This document shows positions 51,501 through 63,500 of a stretch of DNA of 64,000 bases, one piece after another. The position numbers and the translations under genes were made by a program. The notes below the pieces were generated by a model, which was given only the letters and a program-made list of their open reading frames with translations, searched no databases and was not told the DNA's origin. The stretch's first letter is position 1. Every line of letters starts with the position of its first letter. The stretch covers positions 2,542,001 to 2,606,000 of the forward strand of contig OX621261.1 of NCBI GenBank assembly GCA_951640165.1, in the 5' to 3' direction. Source of the DNA: Pseudoips prasinana. Taxonomy: Eukaryota > Arthropoda > Insecta > Lepidoptera > Nolidae.

Positions 51501-54500
51501 GATTTAAACCTGTGCTATAATGTTTTCTGCAAATCATAATTCTGATATACTGGAAACTAGGAAGGCACTAAAAACGAAACACATTAGCGGACCAATTTAC
51601 GAGTTCCTTTGCTAGCAATGCAAAATGATAAAATTAAACGAGCTCACGACGAGTAGTACTCCCTTGAGAATGGTCCTTGGAGGGGCGAAACATGTGTTGG
51701 GTGCCATACTGGCGTATTTAAGTTACTGTCCATATTTCTTCGTTACAGAAATAATAAAAAAAATCTAATTGGATAAAAACTTAAATATTTACCAAAAACT
51801 CCGAAAGGTCTTCGACTTTGAGGCTGGAAATAGAAAAGACAACATTAAAACCTACTTAGGCCCTCATAGCCAGATGCTTTCACTGGTCTGTAAGTGATTG
51901 GCGAAGTTAAGCAACTAGGCTCGCGGTCAGTCCATAGATGGGTGACAGCCAAAGTGGTTTAATTTCTGAGCGTCTCAGTGCTTCGGAGGGCACGTTCAAC
52001 TGTCGGTCCCGGTTGTATTCATTAGACAGCAGTCGTTAAGCCATGTCAGAGGCCTACTGGGCGGCTTGAACAACTCTGACACTAGGATAACGACAACTAA
52101 GTAAGAACCTATATACATATAGCTCTATAAATGTATAGACTACATAATGACAATATGATATTATGTATTTAGAAATATATAAGTATGTGTATCAGTTGAC
52201 TAAAATAAAATAAAAAATAATAAAGGTTATTATTCACGTAGACTTTAAAAAAGCGCTTGTAAATAGTCAGAACATGTTTGTAGTATTATAGTTGTATACA
52301 TTATTATTTCTAGTAACATAGATATTTAGGTACACATTGTATTGATAGTATTAAAACATTAATAAAATTTATTTTATAACAGCAATGATATTTAGCTAGC
52401 TCGTATCAAGTTATTGTCAAGAGATTATGTTTAAGTTTAATTATTTAGTTTAAGTCTAATTATCTGGTTTAAGTCTAATTATCTAGTTTAAGTCTAATTA
52501 TCTAGTTTAAGTTTAATATTTGTAATACATATTGGCAATGGTTCTTTTTTTTATATTTTTTTTTTATAGGGACAAGTCTCTCCCTCTTACCCACCACTGC
52601 AACTCCTGTAAGCCAGGATCAACAGTGGCACACAGTGAAATGACACTGAGCGGTGAGGCTCAGGCATGTCCCGGGGAATGGCTTTAACTGTCTTGGGTCC
52701 CGCAACGAATTTAATCAGAAAGAAAAAAAGGAGGAGTTAGAAATGAATAGTTCCACTTTCCTCCAGAGCAAAGCGGGAGACAGAATGATATAAAGAGGCT
52801 ATAGCCTCATTAAACGAGGGAATTGCAACTAGAGAAGCCAGCTGCAAGAGCACCAAGGATTAATTTAAGGGTCCTAAGTGAGCTGTTATATTTGATTCCA
52901 ATAGTAGGTATGGCAAAAGCGCTTAAACGCACGGAAGTTGTTCCTTGTTGCTACAAGATCCGTATAATAAACTACTACTACTGGCAATGGTTCTGTCTAT
53001 ATTAAGGTGATATTATTATGACGGACCTTATGTTAATAACGACGGTCGCGCTTTAATGCTACCACCGGATCCAATGCGCCCCAACTGACTTGACTTGACT
53101 GACTTGTTGCCATAGCACAGCCTCTGACTAGTTTGGGATCAGATGGCCGTTACATATAATGGTATAATAGTAATATCCTGAGACATTATTCACACACAAA
53201 AAAAAAAAAAAACATTAGACTTAAACTAGATAATTAAACATAATTTCTTGACAATAACTTGATACGAGCTAGCTAAATATCATTGCTATAATAAAATAAA
53301 TTTTATAAATGTTTTCATACAATATGCACCTAAATATCTGTGTTACTAGAAATAATAATGTATACAACTATATTTCTACAAACATGTTCTGACTATTTAC
53401 AAGCGCTTTTTTAAAGTCTACGTGAATAAAACCTTTTTTATTTTATTTTATTTTATTTATTTAACACACGGCCATCTGTTCCTAAACAAAGCAGAGTTTG
53501 TACTATGCGAATCAGACAACTGATATTTTATAACTATAGTAATGTCTTCCCGACCGAATTACGGCCACGGCGGCAAAGTCTCTATAGAGACGAGCCAATT
53601 ACGCAGGACATATTGTAGTGCACAAGTGTGTGCGCAAATATAGGGGCACTTTCTATTCCATCACTCTTATGATCCGATGGGACGACTAGCGACACGACCG
53701 GCAAGCCGTCGGTCCTGTACCGTCAGTTCATGTGCTCTCCGAGGCACGGGGGTATAATACTGGCAACTCGGAGACTTCGGGCTGATACTGAGAAATTTAT
53801 TTTTAGGGAAAAATCCCTAAATCACTTTTTGCTCCAACCCGGGAATTGAACCTAGGACCTCATTATTTGCGGTTGAACACGCTACCGCTAGACCAACGAA
53901 GCAGTCAAATCAACATATCCGATATAATACAATATACTTACAAAATAAGTAAAACATGTTATTACTTTTCTTGTATATACATACTTATATAGATAATTAC
54001 ACCCACACTCAGGACAAACAGGCATAATCGTGGACACATATATCTATCCTGGGTGGGAATCGAACCCACGACATGCGAAGTGAAAGGCAAACATTTACCA
54101 ACACGCCAACGGCCATCCAGCAGAAAATAGTAAGTATAGAAAAGTTTATGAATATGTACATACCTGTCCTCTTCCACCAGGTCCTCTTCTACCAGGTCCT
54201 CTTCCACCAGGTCCTCCTCTACCAGGTTGTCTTCTACCTGGTCCTCCCCAACCAGGTCCTCCTCTACCCGGTCCTCGTCTACCAGGTCCTCTTTGCCCAT
54301 AAGAATTTTCATCTCCATAGTAATCGTCATCGTAATATGCATTGTCCCTATCATAGTCATAATAACTATCGTCGTCACCATTTGAATTTCCTCTATTTCC
54401 ATAATTTGATGAGCTAGAAGCATCAGAACGTGCACTGGATTGGGTTTGACCAGTTTGGCTGCTTGAAGAAGCTTTGCTACTGCTCGAACTGCTTGCTTGA

Positions 54501-57500
54501 TTGGAGCTGGATTGGTCATTACGGCCTCTAGTTGATTGGTTATTCCAGTTTCCATTTGATCCGTCATCATCATTATCTCCATAATTGCCTCTGTCCCTAT
54601 TTGATTGCGATTTTTCTCCTGAATTTGTTCGGGAATTTCTGTTTGTATTTGATTGGGAAGCACTGTTTGACCTTGATTGGGAATCTCCTTCTATATATGA
54701 TCGGGAATCACTGTTTGCATTTGATTGGGAATTACTGTTTTCATTTGATTGGGAATTACTGTTTTCATTTGATTGGGAATTACTGTTTGCATTTGATCGG
54801 GAATTACTGTTTGCATTTGATCGGGAACCTCTGTTTGTATTTGATTGGGAATCACTGTTTGAACTTGATTGGGAATCTCCTTCTGTATTTGATCGGGAAT
54901 TACTGTTTGCATTTGATCGGGAACCTCTGTTTGTATTTGATTGGGAATCACTGTTTGAACTTGATTGGGAATCTCCTTCTGTATTTGATCGGGAATTACT
55001 GTTTGCATTTGATCGGGAATTACTGTTTGCATTTGATTGAGAACTACTTTGTGAACTTGATTGGGTAGTACCGCCTCTGCTACTGCTTTGACTACTACTT
55101 TGACTACTACTATCTGTTTCACTATCTCTGTATGTGTCATCAGCCTTATAATATTTATTGTAATCATCATCAGTACCCCTTCGCAGGACGCCGCCAAAAT
55201 CATAAAAAATAGAGGATTTGCATTCCTTCTTGATTTGTTCCGTTCTGGAGGCGAGGTCTGCAAATAGAATGAAATATATCACACCGTAGCCTAGTTGGTA
55301 GTGCTCCTGCCTACGAAGCTGGTGGTCCTGGGTTCGAATCCCGGTAAGTGCAAATATTTGTGTGATGAGCACGAATATTTGTTTTTGATGGATATTTTCT
55401 ATGTATTTAAGTATTTATCTATCTATATAAGTATATCGTCGTCTGGTACCCATAGTACAAGCTTTGCTTAGTTTGGGGCTAGGATGATCTGTGTGACATT
55501 GTCCCTTGGCATTATTATTATATGTCATTAAAATTCTAAATCACGTCATAAGTATAGTAGAAAATAAATTATAAGGTCCCTGAATCTGAACAGAACCGAT
55601 GTACCCCAGATATATGTAAAAAATAGAAAGAAAGAAAGAGAAAGATATCTATAAATCTATACATATAATAAAATCGTAAGAAAGCCAAAACTGTACATTG
55701 AATATTTTTTTTAAAGGGTACTTGGGTCGTGATCTACAATCGATATTGATGCCAATAATATAGTTTTTAGAATTTTTGTCTGTTTGTCTGTATGTATGTC
55801 CGGGCTAAACTCAAAAAGTATATAATACTCAATACTTACTGAATCCGTATTTTGAGAAGGCCTTAGAGTGATTTTCACAATCTGCAAATTAAAACAGTTA
55901 TTAAGCATAACACTTAGGCATCCATAAGTATATCAATCATACATACATAGGCCTGTTTCCCAGAGGGGTAGGCAGAGACAACGGACTTCCATTTGTCACG
56001 ATCCTTGCATAACTCATTCGCTTCGTTTACTGACATTATATTCTTCACACATGCTCGCCGGTTTAGGGTACTTCTGACCTGACCGCTCTTAAGTACGTCT
56101 CCGATTTGATCAGAGAATGTTCTACGAGGTCTTCCCCTTCCGATTGTACCATTCACACAGGCCAGGTATACTTTTTTGTCAATCTTCTTTCATTCATCCT
56201 TTCTCAATGGCCAAACCATCTCAGCATGCCTTTTTATTAAAAATCTTCTTTTTTTATATAAGAGGTCGCCAAACTAGCAAGTGGGTCACCTGATGGTACG
56301 TGATCACCGCCATGTACACTCGCAACCCCAGAGGACTCGCGAGTACGTTTCCGGCCTTTAAGAGTCAGCAAACAAGTGTTGCTGACCTTCCCCTCCACCA
56401 CAATGAGATCTAGCGACCTCACGCACACGCAGAAACACCAAATTAAAATTATTAATGTTATTATTAAGGAATAATACCTTTCATACAGACAGAACCATTG
56501 ACAATATGTAGTAAAAATATTAGACTTAAACTAGATAATTAAACATAATCTCTTGACAATAACTTGATACGAGCTAGCTAAATATCATTGCTGTAATAAA
56601 ATAAATTTTATAAATGTTTTCATACAATATGTACCTAAATATCTATGTTACTAGAAATAATATCTAATGTATACAACTATATTACTACAAACATATTCTG
56701 ACTATTTACAAGCGCTTTTTTAAAGTCTAAATGAAAAAAAAAATGTCTTCTGTAAGGGGGTACTTCTCAGTCGGGCTGCCCTTTTAATGAACGCTATGCC
56801 CTACCTCTCTTCTGGTTTTGAACTGAAATACTATGTATAAAACAACTTACCACGGAGGATCTGGTTCCCTAGCTTCTGGTGATAACCCTTGCCAATTAAG
56901 TAGAAGATGCCGACAGCTGTAAATGAAAAAAATGGTGAGTGAAGATTCCTGTGCAAGCTTCAGAATCAGAATCAGAATTATTTATTTGCTAAAACATGGT
57001 AATATTGGTGTTACATAAATGACGTGCAAATTTTAATACATGCTTAATAATTTAAATATAATTATTAATTGGAATTAAATTAACTACCTATGTCAACTTG
57101 TCTTCTAGGTAATCTTTTAATTTGTAATAATTTTTAATACGTAACATGTCAGTCAATTGTTTTTTAAATTTTGGTAATGGCAATTCTTTTAAACATTTAG
57201 GCAGGTGATTGTATAATAGGTCTTTACCTATGAAATTGCCGTTTTGTATGAAAAAATTTAAACGAATTGTTTTCATGAATTTTTTTATTTGTATTAATCG
57301 AAGTAATCACCCATGCAATCAATGCATCTTTGCCATCGCAGTGGCAGTTTATTGATGCCCTTCTTAAAGAAATCAGCTGGACGGGAGGCAACAAATTCTT
57401 CAAAGGCATTTTGTACTGCCTCTCGGGTATTGAATTTTTTTCCCGCCAAGAAGTTATCCAAATTCTGGAAAAAGTAGTAGTCTGTAGGCGCAAGGTCTGG

Positions 57501-60500
57501 TGAGTAGGGCGGATGACGGAGAGCTTCCAACCCCAGTTCTTGCAACTTGGAGACCGTCTGCTGTGCAGTATGAGGTCGCACGTTGTCGTGCAGGAGCAGC
57601 GGAGACGAGCGATTGACCAATGCTGGTTGGAGATGCGCCAGCTTCTCCATCATTGTGCTCAGTTCTTCACAGTACACATCTGCAGTAATGCTCACCCCGT
57701 TTGGTAAGAAGCTGTGATGAATCACACCGGCGCTAGACCACCAAACAGTGACCATCACTTTTCTAGGGGTAAGTTTTCGTTTAGGGCATTGTTTAGGTGC
57801 TGAACCAGGATCCAACCAACTTGCTGAGCGCTTGCGGTTATCAAACAGAATCCATTTTTCATCGCAGGTAACAATGCGGTTCAAAATTCCTTCATTTGTG
57901 TGTCTGTTGAGCAGTGCAAGGCACGTCTCGACGCGTACTTCGCGCTGGCGATCATTGAGTTCGTGGGGCACCCATTTGTCAAGCTTTTTTACCTTGCCAA
58001 TTTGACGCAAATGGACCAATATTGTTTTGACGCTAACGTCGAAAGCTGCTGCTAATTCAGCCGTAGATTGTGTATCATCAGCTTCCACAACCGCCTTTAA
58101 TTCGTCATTGTCGACCAAAGTCTTCGGACGACCGCGAGGTTCATTTTTCAGGTCGAAATTTCCAGAACGGAAGCGAGCAAACCAATAACAGGTGGTGCGT
58201 TGGTTTGTAGTGTTAGCTCCGTAAACGTCGTTGATGTTGCGTGCCGCTTGTGCCGCGTTGCTGCCACGACGGTACTCATATTCCATAATTACTCGAATTT
58301 TTAACGTATCCATGATGACGAAAAAGATTGAAATGCGATGAAAATGTAACACTAATCAATAAAGAAATGACTACTTTTGGAAAAAAGAATCCATGTTTTT
58401 AAAATAAAATTAATTTGAAATTAGAATTCTTAGCCAAACAAAAATTATTTTGATTTGAAATGGCCAGTACTGCAGAACGGCAATTTCATAGGTAAAGACC
58501 TAATATTATTATAGACATGCAGTAGACATTTCTTTTAAAAAGTTCCAACCGTATTTGCGGTAAGCGCCATCTGTCTCTGTGTCTTGTACGACTACCTTCC
58601 ATATCACCCATGGTCTCAAATAATTTTGAGTGCTTTTTCACAAAGAGGCATATTTCTAAAATATATATACAGGGTAATGTTAGTATTTTAAGGTCTTGAA
58701 AGAGTGGCTTACAACTTTCAAGAAAATCTGCTCCTGTTATTGCTCGGATGCATTTTTTTTTAGCTTTAAACACCTGGTCAACATCGACTGAGTTGCCCCA
58801 TATAATAATTCCATATCGCAGTATGGACGAGCTTGCCCACTTGGTGTACCAATTACAACAGATACTGGGTTCAAATCATGGGTCGACAAAAAAATTGATT
58901 TTAATTTTTAACACGCTTTTATTAGCTTCACTTCTATGTAAAGAAAATCTTGGAATCTTAATTTGACCCACTTCCTGGTCTCCGATTAGGATGAAATTTT
59001 GCACACACGAGACAGTTCTGATGACAATACATGACTAGCTAAGAAACGTCATTACAAATCCAATATGGCGGCCTCCCCAAGATGGCGGACTGGCTGTTTG
59101 AAATCCACCCAACAGGCAGAACATGGATGTACGTTATTTTATTATCAATATCACCTGTATTCATAACCTATGTTCACAAAATAAATTTGATTTGATTTGA
59201 CATTATTTCGTAATGTAACTTACAAAATTCAAAAACGATCTGATACAGTTTATGGCATTATATATTTTATGCCTAATTAATTAATTTTATTTATTTTTAT
59301 ATTATTTGACCTGTGTAATTTTATTTTATTAATTGAATTTATTAATGACTTTTATATCTTTAGGTTTAGAATTGTGACATTTTATATTCATGCAGTAAAG
59401 TCACGTGACATATTTGTTAAATCCAGTTGCATGCCCTAACCGGCTGGACATATCGATACAAACATTTCACTAACATCTTGATATATGTATTATTTATATT
59501 CGTTCGCAATTAATAAATTGAATTGTATAGTTCTCAGAAAAACGCTGTTGCCCGTTCACTGGTAGGTATTCCATCGGACGATTTCTACGCCCCCCACAGG
59601 ATGAGATGGGGTGATGATATACTTTGCCGTCACTACATAGATTAGGACAGTTCACGGGATGAAAAATACTCACAATCGCAGTAGATCGAGTTGAAGTCTT
59701 CGTTGGACCAAGTCTTTCCAGCATTTCCTGCAGAAAATAAAAATGTGATTATTGAAATGAGAGAATCTTTAGCGGCGTTGTGCACTTTTTTGGGATAGGT
59801 AAAAAATGTTAAACTCGCGTCAGGACTCGTGACCTGATCGAAAATGCGTAAGACGGAGGGTCTTTTTTGACATTTTCACAGATGATGTATTTCTGTTGCC
59901 GCTATAACAACAAATACTAAAAAACAAAATAAAATAAATATTTAAGAGGGCTCCCATACAACAAACGTGAATTTTTTGCTCGTTTTTATAGATGAATGGT
60001 AATGGAACCCTTCGTGCGCCCGACTCGCACTTGGCCGTTTTTATTTTTCTTATACATCATGACCAATAATCACCGCATAAAATATGAATTTATTAATATT
60101 TTAAAATATTACTTACTTTCAACCAGCTGACTGATCCTGTATATGTATCGGGCCAAAAACTGTTTGTTCTCTGGAAAATTAATAAATATATGAGTTATTT
60201 TATCTGTATTGCGGAGGTTAGATTGAGGGTAAAAACGGATCCATACTGTTCTAGATGCTACTGAATATCATAATACCTATCAAGTTAACACATAAAAAAA
60301 ATAAAAATAAAAAAAATCTAGGTAACTTTTTTTTAATTTATTTTTTTACGTCAGAGGTAAACGAGCAAGTGGGTCACCTGATGGTAAGTGATCACCGCCG
60401 CCCATGGACACTCGCGACACCAGAGGAGTCGCGGGTGCGTTGCCGGCCTTTAAAGGTCTCTGCACACAGCGGGCGGGGCGTGGCGGGGCGCGGCGTGACC

Positions 60501-63500
60501 GGGCGGCGACGCTGCGCTGGCGCGGCGGCAGCCTTCACACTGCGGGCGCGATCACGTCCCGTCCCGCCGCACCCATTCACGTCGACCGTATTTTAAGAAC
60601 AGTGTTTCTATACTGCCTATGGCCCAAATCGTACAAACATACGTGAGCACGAACACATTCGACTAATTTTTCGACATCCATTTTTGTAAAACGATACAAA
60701 ATCACATTCGCGCTCCGTACCGTCCGACGCGGCGCCCGTCCCCGCCGCTTCTGACTTGTATTCCCGCTCGGCGCGGCGGCGGCGTCGCTCGACGGTTACC
60801 GTCGCGCCGAGCGGGACGGCTCTGTGTGGCGTCGTCCGTATTATCTAGTACATTACAACTCCTCAGTGTCGCGTCGCCGTCCCGTCCCGCCGCGCCCCGC
60901 CCGCTGTGTGCAGAGACCTTAAGAGTCAGCAAACAAGTGTTGCTGACCCTTCCCCCCCACCCCGATGAGCTCTGGCGACCTTACTCACACTCAGAAACAC
61001 AACATTAAATTATCAATGTTATTATTAAGTAATGTCTTCTGTAAGGTGGAGGTACTTCCCCAGTCGGGCTGCTCTTCGAACGAATGAATGCTGTGCCCTA
61101 CCTCTCTTAAAACTAAGAAAATTCATGAAAATCTTGGGTCGTCGGCGTCATGTTGAGATGTTACTCATCACTACTTATTTGCTCCTCCTCTGTTTGTCCC
61201 GCCAAAGGAAAAATTACCTCCGGGACATAATTTGCCATGGCCAACCTGGAGGACTCTTAATAGACTATCTGCCCAGGGGCACTACCGGCTAAGTCGCCGA
61301 ACCTCGTTTTTGTAAATGGCGTTCAAATAAATAAATGTTAAACATGACTTCATCAATCGTTAAATCGGCTTCCATGATCACATGTGACGTCATAAACGGT
61401 CCGGAATCGATTGTCAATGTTGAATCCGATTTAACGATTGATTAAGTCATTTTTAACCTTTATTTATTTGAACGCTATTCACGAAATCGATGTTCGGCGA
61501 CTTAGCCGATAGAGCCCCAGATTAGTAGATCCAAAGAAAACATGTGCTAATGGGGTTACATTCCCAGATCATAAAACATCTACGAGTGCGGCGTGTCAAC
61601 CCAAAGTATGGCATATTTAACTGATTGTCCCTCTTGTCCAGTCTCTTGTTCCCTTCAGGACTTGTATGACGCTTCAGCCAAAGCGATCAGCGTTGCACAA
61701 TTTTGGGAAGATAAATCTAATTCTTGCCATCGACACGATAAGAACTCAAAGTCAAAGTCAAAATCATTTATTCCATAAAATTTAACATTTATGTGGAATC
61801 GTCATATTTTTTTACCCTACCGTGCAGTGCATGACGTGGCAGCCACTGAGAAACACTACCAGAAAACTCAGTAGGAATCCTTTTTTAAAATAAAATATAC
61901 TTAAGATTAATTACAATCATATGTGTTGACTCAGAACAACTCAATCCCAAGCACTTTATCACTTAAATAATCAGAAATTTTGTAATATGCCCTGCTACAC
62001 ACACAATATGGCTTTAATAATTCTTTTAAACTTATTCGTAGATAATTCTCTAATATCATTGGGAAGTTTGTTATAGAATCTTATAAGAAGAAGAAGAAGA
62101 TCACTACTCACCATCGAGACTATTGACATCGCCCTTGAACAAGGCCTTGAACTTCTGTGTCGCAGTACCAAACTGGTAAAAGGAAGAGATGTCCGCTGCC
62201 GTCTCGAGTTTACCTCCGTAGCGTGGCCAGCCGTAGTTGCTTCCATAGTCAGCATTGCAAAGGTCTGAAAACATAAATAATTATATCTATATCCTACTAG
62301 AAATTCGACCGAGGAAATTCTACCATCCCTGAACAAACGCCTATCTCGCAGTCTACTACAGGTGATAGGCACAATCACCGGACACTGCACACTAAACAAA
62401 CACCTCTTCAAGATTGGCGTCACAGACAGCCCCTTGTGCAAAGATGCATTGAATTTGAAGAAACACCGGCACACGTACTGCTACACTGCAATAGCGTGGC
62501 CAGCCAACGGGCAAAGTTCCTAAACGATCCGAAGACACTGCAGGAAGTACTCAAGCCAAGCTTTCGAGGCCTCTTGGACTTCTGGATGGAATTAAAATGG
62601 TTTAAGTAGCCAAATAAGTTCACGTACAATGGCCCAATTAGGAGGCTAAGTGCGGAAACCAATCGCTCAACTAACTAAACTAACTATCCTACTAGAAGGT
62701 TCTCGAGTGGCGACCACGAACCGGAAGACGCAGCGTGGGCCCCCTACAAGATGGACCGATGATCTTGCGAGGGTTGTTGGAAGTCTCTAGATCGAAAGGC
62801 TGGCAATTGTGGAGATTTTTGGGGGAGGCCTTTGTCCAGCAGTGGACGTCTTTTGGCTGATATGATGATGATTATGATATACTACTAATATTATAAACGC
62901 GAAAGTTTGTAAGTATGGATGGATGTTTGTTACTCTTTCACGTAAAAACTACTGCATGGATTTTATTGTAACTTTACAATAATATAGCTTATACATCAGA
63001 ATAACCCATAGGCTACAATTTATAAGATATTGTGTGAATTGTCCAAAATATGACGAGAAGTGTCAAATAAGTAGGAAAAAATCTACCATCTGCGTGCTAT
63101 TCCGGCGTGCACTGCCAAAACCGCTAGAGGTACACATCCAACTAATATTATAAATGCGAAAGTTTGTCAGTATAGATGTATGGATGTATGTTTGTTACTC
63201 TTTTACGCCAAAACTACTTTAACGCGGGTGTAACCGCGGGGCATTACTGGTACATAATAATAAAATCGTAGGAAAGTCAAAACTGTGCATTGTATATTTT
63301 TTTTTAAAGATACTTGGGGCGTGATTTTAAATCGATATCGAAGCCAAAAATATAGTTCTTAGAATTTTTCGCTGTTTGTCTGTATGTATGTCCGGGCTGA
63401 ACTCAAAAAGTACTGTATGGGTTTACTTCAAATTTTGCATGAATATTACTAAGAGGTCGGTTCAACATATAGGTGATAATATAAACATATTATCACGCTA

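Noticed and set aside
54532..55263. Plus-strand and alternative minus-strand ORFs across exon 7
   Set aside because: They are open only because of the 24-bp repeat. The chosen frame alone fits the flanking splice phases.
57294..58352. 352-residue start for the mariner transposase
   Set aside because: The first 13 residues are not mariner-like, and the ATG at 58313 gives the expected N-terminus.
60255..61008. Arg/Ala/Pro-rich ORFs around 60400-61000
   Set aside because: They come from the GC-rich MITE and occur on both strands with no codon structure.
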